Of a stretch of 32,142 nt of DNA, positions 32,001 to 32,142 are shown piece by piece. Position 1 is the first letter of the stretch; each line of letters opens with the position of its first letter. The stretch is from NCBI GenBank assembly GCA_002793355.1, contig PFQB01000098.1, positions 1 to 32,142 of the forward strand, given 5' to 3'. The position numbers and the translations under genes were made by a program. Origin of the DNA: Candidatus Dojkabacteria bacterium CG_4_10_14_0_2_um_filter_Dojkabacteria_WS6_41_15 (GTDB lineage: Bacteria > Patescibacteriota > Dojkabacteria > GCA-002793355). The notes under the pieces are model-generated. The model had not been told where the DNA came from and searched no databases. It was given only the letters and a program-made list of their open reading frames with translations.

Positions 32001-32142
32001 CGACATCCTTTGCTTCAATATAACCGATTGGGGTTTTACCTTTAAGTAATACAAAGTCAGGTGCGCCAACTTTTTGTTGCTTTGGATCGTTTACTGCATT
32101 TATAGATGGATTTATAGATTCGACCAATGCCTCTAAAGCCGG
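29083..32142 (-). CDS. Restriction-modification enzyme with fused nuclease and N6-adenine methyltransferase (5' end outside window)
   Basis: The frame is open to the right edge, so the N-terminus is missing; a TTG at 32127 is not a convincing start. Counting from it, a PD-(D/E)xK nuclease lies first (PDFVL with D24, YIEAK with E38 and K40). A helical spacer follows, then methyltransferase motif X (RGVYYTPEPVVDFIV, about 285-299), motif I DPATGTGTF (346-354) and motif IV NPPY (467-470). The C-terminal 500 residues should hold target recognition. It resembles type ISP and type IIG enzymes, but there is no room for the ISP helicase between nuclease and methyltransferase. It would cut unmodified foreign DNA and modify its own adenines. 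Confidence 0.88.
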   Translation of the reverse strand, partial: PALEALVESINPSINAVNDPKQQKVGAPDFVLLKGKTPIGYIEAKDVDIDLEKEFKTKNQFNRYKASLNNLCFTNYLDFHFYLDGQAIQKVAIARLIDNTIELIPDNIPLLESILKNFTTQKSISIRSPKELASLMAEKAKMLKNVVYLSLKDESEEKGQVEQQYEVFKQMLIHDLSLEQYADIYAQTVAYGMFAARYHDNSLNTFTRDEANSLLPKSNPFLRNFFQTIAGYNIDKRIVWIVDDLAELFNHVDVRELLANYGKETKRHDAIIHFYETFLGEYDQKMRKSRGVYYTPEPVVDFIVRAVDDILKTEFGITDGLADTCKIEVEKEVQGSKKKQKAMEHRVQVLDPATGTGTFLDHVIKHIYNSKFKGQQGIWQGYVDEHLLPRIHGFEILMASYSMAHLKLDITLAETGYDSSKGQGKRLGVYLTNTLEEPEAHQRDLFSQWLTTESMEANEVKKEKPIMVVMGNPPYSISSSNKGEWIQNLIKDYKKDLKEKKLNLDDDYIKFIRYAQWFIEKNGEGIIAYISNNSFIDGITHRQMRKSLLETFNKIYILDLHGNAKKKEVSPDGSKDENVFDIMQGVSINIFVKNRSSKHKLGEVYHSELWGKREKKYEALQSNVNKLKWKKLDYLEPEYFFVHKNLELAGENNANFSIQDLFRLYSSGLKTERDSICIQSSISDIKNVVNDFYKLDEISLKNKYSTYDTRDWKLKNAVNDVRRNIHSDLYKEVLYRPFDKRWTWYSGNSKGFIGTPGKKINSHMIYDNYSIITKRGQDFNSPPCHITNEIADIRVYSCPGVQGSDYMFPLYLYSENQLDSSTRKPNLDEKIIAEIAQKLKLQFIPDHEHADSGKEGTFNPLDVLDYVYAILHSPTYRERYKEFLKFDFPRIPFTSDQKLFWSLVEKGRVIRQNHLMEHPNSSSLITQYPVAGENEVINLKYSENKVWINDTQYFDNVPQIAWDLYIGGYQPTQKWLKDRKGKKLTFDEVLHYQRIIVALVNTDRIMKEIDGLLPKWPLN

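Noticed and set aside
1..32142. CRISPR array, insertion sequence or phage integrase
   Set aside because: No regularly spaced repeats, terminal inverted repeats with a transposase, or recombinase genes were seen.

Overview
The window reads as a chromosomal segment of a small-genome, AT-rich bacterium, most likely a member of the Candidate Phyla Radiation (Patescibacteria). This is inferred from short or overlapping housekeeping genes, a trimmed rpsB-tsf-frr-rseP-proS order without pyrH, uppS, cdsA or dxr, a short EF-Ts and RF2, and many small orphan genes. UGA and UAG both terminate genes here and an RF2 gene is present, so there is no sign of a UGA-recoding lineage.

Layout. 1-1637: a glycoside-hydrolase-like gene whose 5' part is interrupted by in-frame stops. 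1723-6715: an anchored small secreted protein, a Nudix hydrolase, dprA, topA and radC, the last three overlapping. 6711-10093: rpsB-tsf-frr-rseP behind a structured leader. 10107-12746: an orphan gene, then a T-box leader and proS. 12786-14629: rpsU, ybeY, pth and long-form hpf. 14737-18794 (minus strand): ftsE, ftsX, an EnvC-like coiled-coil protein with a degenerate, apparently permuted LytM domain, and a membrane-anchored SurA-like protein; together a cell-division and envelope module. 18890-21108: three orphan genes that share a promoter/leader module. 21127-23656: divergent prfB and gpmI with overlapping -10 elements. 23710-26793: two more orphan genes, then murJ.

Base composition changes sharply at the 3' end of murJ. 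From there to the right edge (26794-32142) lies an accessory region: a small minus-strand gene; a short terminated RNA whose promoter carries a perfect 9-bp inverted repeat over the -35 box; a consensus promoter (TTGACA-17-TATAAT) followed by two very small genes with strong Shine-Dalgarno sites and then by a tRNA(Asn)-like cloverleaf on a 26-position duplex; about 320 bases of inverted-repeat-rich DNA; a small class I isoprenoid-synthase-like protein; and the truncated N-terminal side of a large restriction-modification enzyme. The small-peptide plus tRNA-like unit is the best candidate for something undescribed.

Expression. At least eight genes have a -10 hexamer ending only 5-8 nt before the start codon (rpsU, ftsE, prfB, gpmI, murJ and three orphans), which predicts leaderless mRNAs. 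By contrast rpsB and the two tiny genes at 27598 and 27712 have strong Shine-Dalgarno sequences. proS appears to be controlled by a T-box that could act on translation.
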